In this document: one piece after another, positions 21,522 through 34,206 of the stretch
Position numbering within the stretch: position 1 is the stretch's first letter
How the letters are laid out: every line of letters starts with the position of its first letter
Assembly: GCF_027359595.1 (NCBI RefSeq)
Contig: NZ_CP114783.1
Location: 1,240,001-1,304,000 of the forward strand
From: Prochlorococcus marinus str. MIT 0912
Lineage (GTDB): Bacteria; Cyanobacteriota; Cyanobacteriia; PCC-6307; Cyanobiaceae
Direction: 5' to 3'
DNA: 64,000 bases
Made by a program: the position numbers and the translations under genes
The notes under the pieces: model-generated
Told to the model about the DNA's origin: nothing
What the model saw: only the letters and a program-made list of their open reading frames with translations
Databases searched by the model: none

Positions 21522-24323
21522 TCAATCCAATCCCATTAGACGCTCTTTGACTAGACGGACTTGCGCTTCTGACTCCGTTAAGTTTGCTCTGCATTCCTCA
21601 ACAACCTCTTTAGGCGCTTTATCAACAAAATTTTTATTTGCTAGACGTCCAGAGAGACTTTCTATTTCCTTTTGTGCTTTATTTAAATCTTTTTCAAGCC
21701 TTGATCGTAAAGAAGCTATATCTATCAATCCTTCAATAGGAAGAACCACTTCTAGCTCTCCACTTACACCGGCTAAAGCTTTCATAGAAGGTAATGATTT
21801 TGCTTCCTCAGGAGATAATATTTGGACTTCCTTAGCCTTAGTCAAAACAGCAATATCATTGATTGATGTTTTTAGAGTATTTTGCAAAACCTCCTTACCA
21901 GAGACCAACATGACAGGAACTTTTTGAGAGGGTTTCAACCCAGCAACCGCTCTTAGATTGCGAATCAATCTGATAGATGCAAATAAATCAGAGAAAGAAC
22001 TCTCTAAATCAATATTCAAGTCTTGTTCATTTAATTTTGGCCAAGGCTGCAAAGCTAGAAATTGATCCTCAGCTAAACCAGTTAATCCATGCCAAAGCTC
22101 CTCTGTTAAATGAGGCATTAGAGGATGAAGCATAATCAAAAGATCACTTAACACTTTGTATAAGATACTTTTCGCTATTTTTTGATCTAATAATTCATCA
22201 GGAGAAAAATTTTCTGAAGTATTCAATCGACGTTTGATTAGTTCTAAATACCAGTCACAAAAATCATTCCAAGCAAATTCATATAATCCCTTAGCTGCCT
22301 CTCCTAAAGCATAATTTTCATATCGATTAATAGTCTCACGATTGACTCGAGCAAGTCTTGATAAAATCCACTTGTCTGCTAATTGCAACTTCGATAAATC
22401 ATATTTCTCCAAATTTTCAAAATCTTGACCCTCAAGATTGATAAGAGCAAATCTAGTTGCATTCCAAAGCTTATTAGCAAAATTTCTAGAGGCCTCAACC
22501 GTTGCTGAAGTTTGATTTTTACGATCAAAGTCAAGACGTATATCTTGTCCAGCACCGGCAACTTCACGAACAAGAGCAAACCTCAAAGCATCTGTTCCAT
22601 ATCTTTCTATTAGTAATAAAGGATCAATACCATTTCCTGCACTCTTACTCATCTTTCGATTCTGCTCATCTCTAACAAGTCCATGTATATAAACGTCAGA
22701 AAATGGCATCCTCTCCGTAAAGACTCCAGCCATCATTGTCATTCTTGCTACCCAAAAGAAAATAATGTCAAAGCCAGTAACTAGGGTATTGGTGGGATAC
22801 CAACATTGAAAATCAGGATGAGTTTCATCAGGCCAACCTAATGTGGAGAAAGGCCATAATCCGCTAGAGAACCATGTATCTAGAACATCTTCATCTTGCT
22901 CAATTTTGACTGAATCTCCATATTTTTCACGTGCTAATTTCTTAGCTTCATCTTCTGTTCTAGCGACAATATATGGTGTTTCATTAACAACTTTATTATC
23001 TGTTTGACTAATCACAAACCAAGCCGGAATGCGATGTCCCCACCATAATTGTCTACTAATACACCAATCTCTGATATCAGTTAACCAATCTCGATAAACT
23101 TTTGACCATCTATTAGGAATAAATTTTGGTTGTCCTTTCTCAAAAAATTCAGAACAACTATTTGCTAAAGGATCCATTTTGACAAACCACTGAGTTGACA
23201 ACAATGGCTCTACTGGTACTTTCCCTCTGTCAGAAAAAGGGACACTATGTTTATAAGCTTCTATTTTCGTTAAAAGACCAATCTCCTTTAAAGAATCAAT
23301 AACAGCTTCACGAGCCTCAAAACGATCCAAGCCTTCAAATTGACCTGCATTGTGATTCATTGTTCCTTTTTTAGTCATGACTGTTATTTGAGGTAAGTCA
23401 TGTCTCTGACCTATCTCAAAATCATTAGGATCATGAGCTGGAGTAACTTTGACACATCCAGTTCCAAAATCTTTATCTACATGAGGGTCTCCAATAATGG
23501 GAATAGTTCTGCCAACGAGAGGCAAAGTAATTTGCTCCCCTATAAGATCTTTATACCTTTCATCTGATGGATTCACAGCAACTGCGACATCACCAAGCAT
23601 CGTCTCAGGACGTGTAGTCGCTACTTCTAAGTAACGAATTTGTTTCGCACTTGATACAGATGATGTGACTAACGGATATCGAAAATGCCATAGATGTCCA
23701 TCTACTTCTTTCATTTCAACTTCTAAATCACTAACAGCCGAACCAGAGGCAGGGCACCAATTCACTAAATATTCTCCTCGATATATCAATCCTTTTTCAT
23801 ATAAACGAACAAATGCCTCGGAAACAGCTTTACTCAGGCCCTCATCCAAAGTAAATCTCTCTCTGCTCCAGTCTACGGAATATCCTAAACGCTTTAATTG
23901 ATCAACAATTCTTCCACCACTTTTTTCTTTCCACTCCCAAGCTTTTTCCAAAAAGACAGCTCTACCAAGATCACGACGATTTTTGCCTTCTTCCTTTAGT
24001 TGTCTCTCGAGAATAGTTTGAACCGCAATTGAGGCATGGTCTGTTCCTGGAAGACAAAGAACATTTTTTCCTTTTAATCTCTTATACCTGACAACTGTAT
24101 CGATTAAGGCAGTATTAAAAGCATGCCCCATATGAAGACTACCTGTGACATTTGGGGGAGGAATAACTACGGAGAACGGGTCTCCAGGAGCTGATGGATC
24201 AGGTTCAAAGGCTCCTTTTTCTTCCCAAGCTTTCTGCCAGCGATTTTCAGTACCAACTGGATCATATGTTTTAGGAAGCCCTGAGTCTTCAGATAATTTT
24301 GTAGTTTTTGCCCGCTCGATCAC
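21522..24323 (-). CDS. valS: valyl-tRNA synthetase
   Basis: ValS charges tRNA-Val. The 933-residue class I synthetase has [16 protein letters not shown] (HIGH motif as HMGH), the large editing domain, [17 protein letters not shown] (KMSKS loop), and a C-terminal coiled-coil arm (residues about 870-930). Full length. A tRNA-Val gene lies about 1.2 kb away on the same strand, probably by chance. Confidence 0.98.
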   Translation of the reverse strand: MIERAKTTKLSEDSGLPKTYDPVGTENRWQKAWEEKGAFEPDPSAPGDPFSVVIPPPNVTGSLHMGHAFNTALIDTVVRYKRLKGKNVLCLPGTDHASIAVQTILERQLKEEGKNRRDLGRAVFLEKAWEWKEKSGGRIVDQLKRLGYSVDWSRERFTLDEGLSKAVSEAFVRLYEKGLIYRGEYLVNWCPASGSAVSDLEVEMKEVDGHLWHFRYPLVTSSVSSAKQIRYLEVATTRPETMLGDVAVAVNPSDERYKDLIGEQITLPLVGRTIPIIGDPHVDKDFGTGCVKVTPAHDPNDFEIGQRHDLPQITVMTKKGTMNHNAGQFEGLDRFEAREAVIDSLKEIGLLTKIEAYKHSVPFSDRGKVPVEPLLSTQWFVKMDPLANSCSEFFEKGQPKFIPNRWSKVYRDWLTDIRDWCISRQLWWGHRIPAWFVISQTDNKVVNETPYIVARTEDEAKKLAREKYGDSVKIEQDEDVLDTWFSSGLWPFSTLGWPDETHPDFQCWYPTNTLVTGFDIIFFWVARMTMMAGVFTERMPFSDVYIHGLVRDEQNRKMSKSAGNGIDPLLLIERYGTDALRFALVREVAGAGQDIRLDFDRKNQTSATVEASRNFANKLWNATRFALINLEGQDFENLEKYDLSKLQLADKWILSRLARVNRETINRYENYALGEAAKGLYEFAWNDFCDWYLELIKRRLNTSENFSPDELLDQKIAKSILYKVLSDLLIMLHPLMPHLTEELWHGLTGLAEDQFLALQPWPKLNEQDLNIDLESSFSDLFASIRLIRNLRAVAGLKPSQKVPVMLVSGKEVLQNTLKTSINDIAVLTKAKEVQILSPEEAKSLPSMKALAGVSGELEVVLPIEGLIDIASLRSRLEKDLNKAQKEIESLSGRLANKNFVDKAPKEVVEECRANLTESEAQVRLVKERLMGLD

Positions 24324-24396
24324 AGAAAAAAAATGTGTTTAATTTAATTTACTCATTCCCGACAAAAGTTTTACATCATTCTTGCTTTTCCTAAAT

Positions 24397-24870
24397 TCAA
24401 ATGTCACTTTTCACGTTCCAAGGGATCGAAACTATTGAGTCATGCCTTTCCCATGAAGCCGAAGATAAAGAAACCTTTTCACTTAAACCTATCGTTTGTA
24501 AGGCTTGAACTATATCGTTATCATCAATCTCCTTCTTCATAGTTATGGGCATTATCAAAACCTGCGCTTCTGCAGGGTCAGCCATCACATGTAATGACAA
24601 ATCTTCCAAAGCTCTTTCAAAAAATATTTTTCTCATTCGACTTGTTAAGGGAGAGCCCATAGCTTGCGCAAACAATTCCAAGCTTTCTTTGTCTCCAGAA
24701 AGCCCACAATTTAAACTTAACCAGATTAAAAATTTAACCCAGCTATCGACGCTCCACAGTGGCTGAAAGCTATCTCGCTTACTATAAATTAATTCCAACA
24801 ATGCAAATTCAAATGCTTTTGCTTGAATAGAAGTGCGAAATATTTGTTCCATAGAAGACATTTTCTCCAA
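24397..24870 (-). CDS. conserved-type cyanobacterial hypothetical protein
   Basis: The 157-residue product is mostly helical, with SMEQIFRTSIQAKAFEFALL near the start, a tryptophan-rich WSVDSWVKFLIWLS patch and PLTSRMRKIFFERALEDL. No catalytic residues or membrane helix stand out. It lies 73 bases upstream of valS and is divergent from the next small gene. It is probably the type of short protein conserved only in picocyanobacteria; function unknown. Confidence 0.7.
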   Translation of the reverse strand: MEKMSSMEQIFRTSIQAKAFEFALLELIYSKRDSFQPLWSVDSWVKFLIWLSLNCGLSGDKESLELFAQAMGSPLTSRMRKIFFERALEDLSLHVMADPAEAQVLIMPITMKKEIDDNDIVQALQTIGLSEKVSLSSASWERHDSIVSIPWNVKSDI

Positions 24871-24915
24871 CTACAGCCAAACTAGTGTTTATTGTTCATT
24901 ATCTGTTTATTTGTC

Positions 24916-25167
24916 ATGGATCTGAACGACCCTGAACTTGAGTTCTCCGATCTTGTCTACGCATATCAAAGCTGGGTAATTGCTGTAATCAACGATGAAA
25001 AATTAAACAGTAAGGAAAAGTTGCTTACAGAAGAAATATCGGATGATGCTTTAAATGCTATGAGATTCTTACCGGGCGAAGTAACTAGTGCCATTGAAAC
25101 AAGTTTAGCTCGCGTCTATGAAGTTGATTCTGAGGAACTCTCTTCAATCTTGTTTCCAGAAGACTAG
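24916..25167 (+). CDS. small acidic hypothetical protein
   Basis: The 83-residue protein (ATG 24916; a TTG at 24892 would add eight hydrophobic residues and is unlikely) is acidic: it begins MDLNDPELEFSDLVYAYQSW and ends in SSILFPED. It has an amphipathic helical appearance and no known motif. The gene reads divergently from the 157-aa hypothetical gene. Function unknown. Confidence 0.68.
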   Translation: MDLNDPELEFSDLVYAYQSWVIAVINDEKLNSKEKLLTEEISDDALNAMRFLPGEVTSAIETSLARVYEVDSEELSSILFPED

Positions 25168-25194
25168 AGTATTTCTCTAAATTGTTTTCAGAAA

Positions 25195-25545
25195 TTATTG
25201 AGCTTTTGAAAGTTTTCTAAAGCCTGATCCACATGGAGAAGCTTCTGCTCCTTTCGGCGTGCTAATTAGAAATCCACCTCCACTTAAATCACCAAAATAA
25301 TTCAGCTTTAGACCTTGAAAAAATAGGACTTGATCTTGGCGAGCATACAAAGTAATCCCATCAGCTCTAGCGAGAGGAACACCATCATTTTTCCCTGGCC
25401 TAATTCTTATAAATTTCCATCCCTCTCCACACTTATCATCCAGTAGATCAATATGCATAACTCCTGGTGTTCCAGTAAAAGCAGCTTGCCTATTTAACTC
25501 TGCTACTGCTGTTGTTGAAATTTTTAGTCCAGGACCATTTTGCAT
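25195..25545 (-). CDS. HesB/IscA-like (A-type) iron-sulfur protein with an incomplete cysteine set
   Basis: The 116-residue protein has the A-type scaffold fold pattern: LKISTTAVAELNRQAAF at the N-terminus, LDDKCGEGW in the middle and a C-terminal SPCGSGFRK. In canonical IscA/SufA/ErpA proteins the C-terminus reads CGCG and the two cysteines join the central one to bind iron or a cluster. Here the central Cys and the first C-terminal Cys are present and the second is Ser. It is therefore a diverged member whose metal binding may differ. It is adjacent to tRNA-Val. Confidence 0.82.
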   Translation of the reverse strand: MQNGPGLKISTTAVAELNRQAAFTGTPGVMHIDLLDDKCGEGWKFIRIRPGKNDGVPLARADGITLYARQDQVLFFQGLKLNYFGDLSGGGFLISTPKGAEASPCGSGFRKLSKAQ

Positions 25546-25567
25546 AAATTAAAGAATAGTCTCTAGA

Positions 25568-25639
<72 letters not shown>

Positions 25640-25780
25640 ATACAACTTTTAGTCATTAGACTAATTCATGTACTTTATACCTCAAGCTGCTCTGTTGCTG
25701 AGAATTAATCATAATTAAATCAACGATTCAAAAAAAATCGTTTTATGAGCTTCGTTACAGCTCTCTCAGGACAACTAAAA

Positions 25781-26593
25781 ATGACAAACACAAAACAAAT
25801 AAATTTAGACAAAAAAATCAATAAACTCCTTGAAGTAGTTTCAGACCTACGAGATCCAATCAATGGTTGTCCTTGGGATCTCAAGCAAACTCATCTTTCG
25901 TTGATCCCATATGTTTTAGAGGAAGCATATGAAGTTGCTCACGCAATACGAGAAGAAAATCCTAACGAATTAAAAGAAGAGCTTGGAGATCTCTTATTAC
26001 AAATAATTTTACATGCTCAAATAGGAAAAGAAAAAAACTTATTTGATATGGGAGATATCATTGACATAATCACAGAAAAGCTAATTCGCAGGCATCCACA
26101 TGTATTTCAAAAAAAAGGAAAAGTAAGTATAAAAGAAGTGGAGTACTCATGGGAAAAAATCAAAAATAAAGAAAGACCATTAAATAACTCAAAAACTCCA
26201 ATTAGTGACCGATTAAGAGTAAAGATAAGACCTCACCCTGCAACACAAGCAGCACTCATTATTTCTAAAAAAGCTTCAAAAAACGGATTCGAATGGGAAA
26301 AAAGTGATCAAATTTGGGATAAATTGTATGAAGAATTAGAAGAGTTAAAAGATGCACTAAAAAAAGACAAAACCTCTTATGCTGAAGCTGAGATAGGAGA
26401 CGTATTGTTTACATTAATAAATATTGCAAGATGGCATAAAATATCTATTGAGGAAGGATTAGCAAAAACTAATAAAAGATTCTTAGAGCGGTTAAAGTAC
26501 ATTGAAGAAAATATAGAGGGCGAATTACATTCCCAATCAAAAAAGAAGTTAGAAAAATACTGGAAATTAGCAAAGATTAATCTCAATCATTAA
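25781..26593 (+). CDS. mazG: nucleoside triphosphate pyrophosphohydrolase MazG
   Basis: MazG hydrolyses NTPs and dNTPs to monophosphates and pyrophosphate and is thought to clean the nucleotide pool or lower ppGpp. The protein has two MazG domains. The first shows CPWDLKQTHLSLIPYVLEEAYE and EELGDLLLQ (ExxE-type metal sites), the second EELEELKDAL and AEIGDVLFTLINIARW. I choose ATG 25781 because AGGAC precedes it at proper spacing; an ATG at 25745 would add 12 residues. It leads the mazG-speE-speB group. Confidence 0.94.
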   Translation: MTNTKQINLDKKINKLLEVVSDLRDPINGCPWDLKQTHLSLIPYVLEEAYEVAHAIREENPNELKEELGDLLLQIILHAQIGKEKNLFDMGDIIDIITEKLIRRHPHVFQKKGKVSIKEVEYSWEKIKNKERPLNNSKTPISDRLRVKIRPHPATQAALIISKKASKNGFEWEKSDQIWDKLYEELEELKDALKKDKTSYAEAEIGDVLFTLINIARWHKISIEEGLAKTNKRFLERLKYIEENIEGELHSQSKKKLEKYWKLAKINLNH

Positions 26594-26603
26594 TATCATA
26601 ATT

Positions 26604-27470
26604 ATGAATAATCAACTAAACACAACCTTAGAATGGCTTGACGAATATCATCAAGGAGTAAGGTATGGATTACTGGGAAAATTAATACTAGAGGAGTCTA
26701 GTACTTTCCAAAAAATTACCATCTTTGAAAGCAAAAGATATGGCAAGGCACTATTACTTGATGATTGTTGGATGACAGCAGAAAAGTCTGAAAAGTATTA
26801 TCACGAATGTCTTATTCATCCTGCATTATGTTCTTCCAATCAAATAGATAATATTCTAATTATTGGAGGAGGAGATGGGGGTAGTGCAAAAGAATGCTTA
26901 AAATATAAAGAGGTTAAGTCTATCGATTTAGTTGAAATCGATATAAAAGTTATTGAATTAAGTAAAAAGTATTTACCTACTATTGGAGGAAATGCATGGT
27001 CTGACTCAAGATTGCATTTACAAATCAAGAATGGAATTGATTGGGTAAAACATATAAAAGAGAATTCATATGATGTGATTATTATTGATGGCGCAGATCC
27101 TGTTGGACCGGCCAAAGGGTTATTCAGCAATTCTTTTCTCAAAGATTGCCAACGAATACTTAAACCAGGAGGGGTTTTAGCAACACAAAGTGAATCGCCA
27201 GAATCTTTTCAGGAAATTCATATAAATATTGTCAAAGTTCTTCGTGAAATTTTTGACTACGCAGATCCAATGTATGGATCTGTATCCATATACCCAAGCG
27301 GTTTGTGGAGCTGGACATTCGCATCTATGGAAAAGCCAAAATATATGTATCCAAAAAAAAGTCGCGTAGAAGAGATCTCCAAAAATTGTCAGATTTGGAG
27401 CCAACGATGGCAACAAGGTGCATTTAACACTATTCCTGCATTCATAGAAAGGGAGTTCGCAAAAACATGA
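26604..27470 (+). CDS. speE: spermidine synthase
   Basis: SpeE transfers an aminopropyl group from decarboxylated SAM to putrescine. The 288-residue protein has the N-terminal beta domain (YGKALLLDDCWMTAEKSE), the SAM-type Rossmann loop ILIIGGGDGGSAKE and the catalytic YDVIIIDGADPVGPA segment with its aspartates. It starts ten bases after mazG and overlaps the next gene, agmatinase, by four bases, making a compact polyamine operon. Confidence 0.96.
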   Translation: MNNQLNTTLEWLDEYHQGVRYGLLGKLILEESSTFQKITIFESKRYGKALLLDDCWMTAEKSEKYYHECLIHPALCSSNQIDNILIIGGGDGGSAKECLKYKEVKSIDLVEIDIKVIELSKKYLPTIGGNAWSDSRLHLQIKNGIDWVKHIKENSYDVIIIDGADPVGPAKGLFSNSFLKDCQRILKPGGVLATQSESPESFQEIHINIVKVLREIFDYADPMYGSVSIYPSGLWSWTFASMEKPKYMYPKKSRVEEISKNCQIWSQRWQQGAFNTIPAFIEREFAKT

Positions 27471-28366
27471 CCAAATCCAACCTAAAAGATCTATCACTAT
27501 TTAATAACGATGGTGCAATATTTATGGCTGCGCAAAGAGGGATCGATCAATGCAGAGTGTCGCTATTAGGAGTTCCTTATGATGGAACTTGTTGCTTTAG
27601 ACCTGGTGCAAGATTTGGTCCTTCTGCTGTTAGGGAAGATAGTTATGGAATTGAAACATATTGTCCGCAATTAAATTTAGATTTAGAAGATATAAAATTT
27701 GCTGATGTTGGTTCATTAGATGTTCCCATTGGAGATGCAAAGTTAACACTTGATTATATAAGAGATGCTATAGATATTTTACTTAAAAAGAATTTAAAAC
27801 CTCTTATTATTGGTGGAGAGCATTCAATAACAAGTGGGGTTATTAAATCAATAGTTACTCATTATCCTGAATTAATTATGCTTCAATTAGATGCTCATGC
27901 AGACCTTAGAGATGAATGGTTAGGTAGTCAATTTAGTCATGCATGTACTATGAAAAGATGTTTAGAAATACTACCGAGCAATAAGATCTTTCAAATAGGA
28001 ATAAGAAGTGGAACAAAATCAGAATTTCTTGAAATGCATAATACTAAAAGATTGATTCAACATACTTTGGGAGCGAATGCAAAATCTTTAGAAGAAGCTC
28101 TAAAAAGTTTTAAAGGAACACCAATCTATTTAACGTTTGATTTAGATTGGTTTGATCCATCAATAATGCCTGGAACAGGCACTCCCGAGCCAGGAGGCTA
28201 TTTCTGGGGAGATTTTGCAGCAATAATAGATGTCATTAAATCTCATAACTTAATTGGTGCTGATGTAGTCGAATTATCTCCCAAATTAGATAACACTGGT
28301 ATTAGTAGCATCCTTGCTGCAAAAGTTATACGTTCATTAATTATGTTATTGGACAAATCACCCTAA
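27467..28366 (+). CDS. speB: agmatinase
   Basis: SpeB hydrolyses agmatine to putrescine and urea, supplying SpeE. The 299-residue ureohydrolase has all metal-binding motifs: GGEHSITSG, LDAHADLRD and FDLDWFDPS, plus GTGTPEPGG in the substrate loop. Its ATG overlaps the speE stop (ATGA). The urea formed could feed urease elsewhere in the genome. Confidence 0.95.
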   Translation: MTKSNLKDLSLFNNDGAIFMAAQRGIDQCRVSLLGVPYDGTCCFRPGARFGPSAVREDSYGIETYCPQLNLDLEDIKFADVGSLDVPIGDAKLTLDYIRDAIDILLKKNLKPLIIGGEHSITSGVIKSIVTHYPELIMLQLDAHADLRDEWLGSQFSHACTMKRCLEILPSNKIFQIGIRSGTKSEFLEMHNTKRLIQHTLGANAKSLEEALKSFKGTPIYLTFDLDWFDPSIMPGTGTPEPGGYFWGDFAAIIDVIKSHNLIGADVVELSPKLDNTGISSILAAKVIRSLIMLLDKSP

Positions 28367-28378
28367 AAAAATTTGACT

Positions 28379-28606
28379 TTAATTCTTATCTGTAACTAAT
28401 ACCTTTCCAAAATCAAGTTGTTGATCAAAAGATCTTTCAGAAATCTTAGAGAGATAAGGTTCTTTTTTGATCCAATGGCCACAAGAAACAAATGAAGAAA
28501 TCTCAGAATGTATTTTTATCTTTCTAAGTTTGCACCAAGAGCATGAATCAAAATGACTTGAAACACACTGATTACAGCTCATGCAAGATCTTTTTAGAGT
28601 CATCAA
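28379..28606 (-). CDS. small cysteine-rich protein, possible zinc ribbon
   Basis: The 75-residue product has CMSCNQC near the N-terminus, then CSWC and one further Cys, which suggests one zinc-binding module. It is basic in the middle and has no membrane helix. It is convergent with speB, 12 bases from its stop. It could be a nucleic-acid- or protein-binding zinc ribbon. The ORF is short, so gene status is likely rather than certain. Confidence 0.55.
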   Translation of the reverse strand: MMTLKRSCMSCNQCVSSHFDSCSWCKLRKIKIHSEISSFVSCGHWIKKEPYLSKISERSFDQQLDFGKVLVTDKN

Positions 28607-28733
28607 GTCTTAACCCAAGACTCATAGAGTAGTAAAACTTTCCGGATCGAGCCACAAAGCATTAAATTTAGTTCTAGAAATTCTTATGGGTTCACGTTTT
28701 TAAAAGTGAATTTCTTTTAACGTTCCGCAAAAA

Positions 28734-29852
28734 ATGAAATTACTGCAAACTCCTCTTTACGAAGAATGTAAAAAATTAGGGGGTAAAATGGTCCCTTTTG
28801 CAAATTGGGAAATGCCTGTTAGTTTTTCTGGGTTAATAGAAGAACACAATGCAGTAAGAAAAAATGTTGGAATGTTCGACATATCTCATATGGGTGTTGT
28901 TCAAGTAAAAGGTAAAAATATCAAGAGCGCATTACAAAATTTAGTTCCTTCAGACGTGTTTCGAATAGGAGCTGGTGAAGCGTGTTATACAGTTTTTTTA
29001 AAAGAAAATGGAGGAATTCAAGACGATCTAATCATTTATGATCAAGGAATTTTAGAAACAAATGAAGAAAGCATACTTCTGGTTATTAATGCGGCAAGAA
29101 AAGAATCAGACATTGAATGGTTAAATTTAAATCTTTCAAAAAAAGAAATCACAATTTCCGAATTCATGCCTGAAGGTGCATTAATTGCCATCCAAGGTCC
29201 AGAATCAATTCATACATTTGAGAAAATTCTCCAAGAGCCTTTATCCGATTTGCCACGTTTTGGTCACAGAACTATTACCTCTAATCCCAATCTAATCAAC
29301 TCAGAAGAATCAATTTTTATTGCGCGAACTGGGTATACAGGAGAAGAAGGTTTCGAATTTTTATCATCTCCAGAAACAGCTAAGTCCATCTGGAAGAATC
29401 TAATTGCATCGGGCGTTACTCCATGCGGGCTAGGAGCAAGAGATACTCTCCGATTAGAGGCTTCTATGCATTTATATGGCAACGATATCAACTTAGACAC
29501 CACTCCCTTTGAAGCTGGCTTAGGTTGGTTAGTTCATTTAGAAATGCCTAATGATTTTATAGGTAGGAGAGCTCTAGAAAAGCAGGCCCAAGAAGGAACG
29601 CGGAAAAAACTTGTTGGTATTAAAGTCCAAGATAAAGGAATCGCAAGAAAAGGATATCCAGTTTTATACAACAGCGAAAATGTAGGGCAAGTAACTAGCG
29701 GAACTTGGTCTCCAACATTGAAAGAACCTTTAGCTCTTGCATATGTGCCTAGCGAAATTGCAAAAATAAATACTCAATTAGAAGTAGAAATTAGAGGGAA
29801 AAAACATCCTGCAATCATCGTAAAGAGGCCTTTCTACAGAAAAGGTTTTTGA
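28734..29852 (+). CDS. gcvT: aminomethyltransferase, T-protein of the glycine cleavage system
   Basis: GcvT releases ammonia from the aminomethyl-lipoyl GcvH and makes methylene-tetrahydrofolate. The 372-residue protein starts LLQTPLYEECKKLGGKMVPF and contains NVGMFDISHMG, a folate-site region with GYTGEEGFEF, the GLGARDTLRLEASMHLYG segment and a C-terminal barrel. It is not next to gcvP/gcvH, a common dispersal in cyanobacteria. I see no glycine riboswitch in the 127-base upstream gap. Confidence 0.96.
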   Translation: MKLLQTPLYEECKKLGGKMVPFANWEMPVSFSGLIEEHNAVRKNVGMFDISHMGVVQVKGKNIKSALQNLVPSDVFRIGAGEACYTVFLKENGGIQDDLIIYDQGILETNEESILLVINAARKESDIEWLNLNLSKKEITISEFMPEGALIAIQGPESIHTFEKILQEPLSDLPRFGHRTITSNPNLINSEESIFIARTGYTGEEGFEFLSSPETAKSIWKNLIASGVTPCGLGARDTLRLEASMHLYGNDINLDTTPFEAGLGWLVHLEMPNDFIGRRALEKQAQEGTRKKLVGIKVQDKGIARKGYPVLYNSENVGQVTSGTWSPTLKEPLALAYVPSEIAKINTQLEVEIRGKKHPAIIVKRPFYRKGF

Positions 29853-29926
29853 GCAAGTAGAAACTGTGTCGTGCATAAAAGCCGGTCTTTGTGGGAAACT
29901 CATTATTCATGATGATTGAGAATTTC

Positions 29927-31747
29927 ATGCGCAATAAGACTTGTGGAGAATTACGAGCTTCCGCAATTGGCGCAAATGTTCAACTATGTGGTTGGGTTGA
30001 TCGAAGGAGAGATCATGGCGGAGTAATTTTTATTGATCTAAGAGACCGCTCTGGAACAATTCAAATAACAGTTGATCCAGATCAAGGTCAAGATCTTTTT
30101 AACATCGCTGAAAGTCTTAGAAATGAGACTGTACTTCACATCAATGGATTAGTAAGAGCAAGACCTGAAGAAGCTATTAATACAAAAATCCCAACCGGTG
30201 AAGTAGAAGTTTTAGCTGAAAATATAAAAATTCTGAATGCAGTTACTAGTACACTCCCATTCTCAGTTTCAATTCACGATGAAGAGAGTGTTAAAGAAGA
30301 AACAAGGCTGAGGCATAGATATTTGGATCTAAGAAGAGAGAGAATGAATAAAAATCTTCGATTGAGACATAACACAGTTAAAGCGGCTAGAAGTTTTCTT
30401 GAAAACGAAGGATTTATAGAAGTTGAAACACCTATTTTGACTCGATCAACTCCTGAAGGAGCAAGAGATTACTTAGTCCCCTCACGTGTATGCGGTGGCG
30501 AATTTTTTGCATTACCGCAATCACCACAATTATTCAAACAATTATTGATGGTTGGTGGCATTGAGCGTTACTACCAAGTTGCACGATGTTTTCGTGATGA
30601 GGATTTACGGGCAGACAGACAACCAGAATTTACTCAATTAGATATTGAAATGAGTTTTATGGAGGAAAAAGAAATAATTGCGTTAAATGAGAAATTGATT
30701 GTAAATATCTGGAAAAAAATTAAAGGGATTGATCTCCCTACTCCATTTCCAAGGATGACTTGGCAAGAGGCTATGGATCGGTTTGGAACTGACAGACCTG
30801 ATACTCGATATGGAATGGAACTTGTCAACACAAGTGATTTATTTTCTAAAAGTGGATTTAAAGTGTTTTCAAATGCTATTTCTTCTGGTGGATGCGTCAA
30901 ATGCATCACCATTGAGAATGGAAATAATTTGATTAGTAATGTAAGAATAAAACCAGGTGGAGATATTTTTAGCGAAGCCCAAAAGGCTGGCGCTGGCGGT
31001 CTTGCATTTATTAGAGTTAGAGAAAATGAAGAAGTCGATACTATTGGAGCCATAAAAGATAATTTAACTCCCTCTCAAATAAAAGATCTCCTATCGAAAA
31101 CCGAAGCACAAGCTGGTGATCTAATCCTTTTTGGTGCAGGACCCACAAATATTGTAAATGCAACCTTAGATAGAGTTCGCCAATTTATAGCTCAAGATCT
31201 AAAAATCATTTCCGACAACGATTTAAAAACATATTGGAATTTTCTTTGGGTCACAGATTTTCCTATGTTTGAATTCAATTCTGATGAAAATCGTCTGGAA
31301 GCGATTCATCATCCTTTCTGTGCTCCGAAGCCTGAAGATATTGGTGAATCAGAAAAATTATGGAAAGATAGATTACCCAAGTCAAATGCTCAAGCGTATG
31401 ATCTAGTGCTTAATGGATTAGAAATTGGTGGAGGATCTCTACGAATTCACAACTCAGAACTTCAAAAAACCGTACTAGAAGTAATTGGTATATCTAAAAA
31501 TGAGGCAGAAGACCAATTCGGTTTTTTAATTGATGCACTTGCAATGGGTGCTCCTCCGCATGGTGGGATTGCATTTGGACTGGACAGAATAGTAATGCTC
31601 TTAGCCAATGAAGATTCAATTAGAGACACTATTGCTTTTCCAAAAACACAACAAGCTCGTTGTTCTATGGCTAAAGCCCCTGCAAACGTGGAAAACAAAC
31701 AATTAGAAGACCTCCATATAGCTTCTACATGGATAGAACCTGATTGA
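29927..31747 (+). CDS. aspS: aspartyl-tRNA synthetase
   Basis: The protein has the N-terminal OB anticodon-binding domain ([24 protein letters not shown]), class II motif 2 ([19 protein letters not shown]), the GAD insert (residues about 290-410) and motif 3 ([14 protein letters not shown]). I start it at ATG 29927 ([11 protein letters not shown]), giving 606 residues; the frame is open 12 residues further upstream to a GTG at 29891. It is a bacterial-length enzyme. In organisms with GatCAB it may also charge tRNA-Asn; this cannot be told from sequence alone. Confidence 0.97.
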   Translation: MRNKTCGELRASAIGANVQLCGWVDRRRDHGGVIFIDLRDRSGTIQITVDPDQGQDLFNIAESLRNETVLHINGLVRARPEEAINTKIPTGEVEVLAENIKILNAVTSTLPFSVSIHDEESVKEETRLRHRYLDLRRERMNKNLRLRHNTVKAARSFLENEGFIEVETPILTRSTPEGARDYLVPSRVCGGEFFALPQSPQLFKQLLMVGGIERYYQVARCFRDEDLRADRQPEFTQLDIEMSFMEEKEIIALNEKLIVNIWKKIKGIDLPTPFPRMTWQEAMDRFGTDRPDTRYGMELVNTSDLFSKSGFKVFSNAISSGGCVKCITIENGNNLISNVRIKPGGDIFSEAQKAGAGGLAFIRVRENEEVDTIGAIKDNLTPSQIKDLLSKTEAQAGDLILFGAGPTNIVNATLDRVRQFIAQDLKIISDNDLKTYWNFLWVTDFPMFEFNSDENRLEAIHHPFCAPKPEDIGESEKLWKDRLPKSNAQAYDLVLNGLEIGGGSLRIHNSELQKTVLEVIGISKNEAEDQFGFLIDALAMGAPPHGGIAFGLDRIVMLLANEDSIRDTIAFPKTQQARCSMAKAPANVENKQLEDLHIASTWIEPD

Positions 31748-31850
31748 ATTGATAGAAATTAGCGTTAAAAACATTATCCTAAAGAGAAAATATGTAAATT
31801 TCTTGGCGTTTAGCCGGATCAAGGTAGGTTAAAGAATGATTGAAAAGTAA

Positions 31851-33518
<1,668 letters not shown>

Positions 33519-34160
33519 ATGGAAGCCTCTCTACCAGTAGTGGAATGTTTTCATTCTCTACAAGGAGAAGGAGAACATGCTGGTAGAAGCGCTTACTTCA
33601 TTAGATTAGCTAGTTGTAAAGTTGGATGTCCTTGGTGTGATACGAAAAATTCATGGAATTCCGAACATCATCCACAAAAAAGTTTAATAGATTTATCAAT
33701 TAGCACAGCTAAAGCCCAAAAAGAAGGTGCAGCTTTTGTTGTAATCACTGGGGGTGAGCCATTACATCATAATTTAGATCATCTATGCAGTGAAATTAGA
33801 AAGTCTACACTCATCCTAGAGAAAAAATCTATTCCAATTCATCTCGAAACCAGTGGCGTAGATAGATTGAGTGGCAACCCAGATTGGATAACATTATCTC
33901 CTAAACGGCATTCTCCTCCACGCCTTGATAACCTCTTGTCATGCCAAGAATTAAAAGTTGTTATACAGAACGCTGAAGATATACTTTTTGCTAAAAAAAT
34001 GAATGATTTAATAAAAAACAATGGAAACATTAAACCTCAATTATTTTTGCAAGCAGGATGGGAAAATGAAGAGGGGCAAACACTCGCAATCAAGTTTGTA
34101 AAAAACAATCCTGATTGGAGATTAAGTATGCAAACTCACAAATGGCTAGGTGTACTCTAA
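33519..34160 (+). CDS. queE: 7-carboxy-7-deazaguanine synthase
   Basis: QueE is a radical SAM enzyme that makes CDG from carboxy-tetrahydropterin for queuosine. The 213-residue protein has CKVGCPWCDTKNSW (the CX3CX2C cluster motif), HSLQGEGEHAGR before it, and ITGGEPLHH. It lies between pyrG and queC, and with queC forms the preQ0 branch. Confidence 0.96.
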   Translation: MEASLPVVECFHSLQGEGEHAGRSAYFIRLASCKVGCPWCDTKNSWNSEHHPQKSLIDLSISTAKAQKEGAAFVVITGGEPLHHNLDHLCSEIRKSTLILEKKSIPIHLETSGVDRLSGNPDWITLSPKRHSPPRLDNLLSCQELKVVIQNAEDILFAKKMNDLIKNNGNIKPQLFLQAGWENEEGQTLAIKFVKNNPDWRLSMQTHKWLGVL

Positions 34161-34206
34161 CCATCTAGATAACTGAGATTTTGATTCATTAGATTTAAAC
34201 AAAATA

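Noticed and set aside
28607-28733. Glycine riboswitch upstream of gcvT
   Set aside because: The 127-base gap does not show the conserved paired elements or the expected length of a glycine riboswitch.
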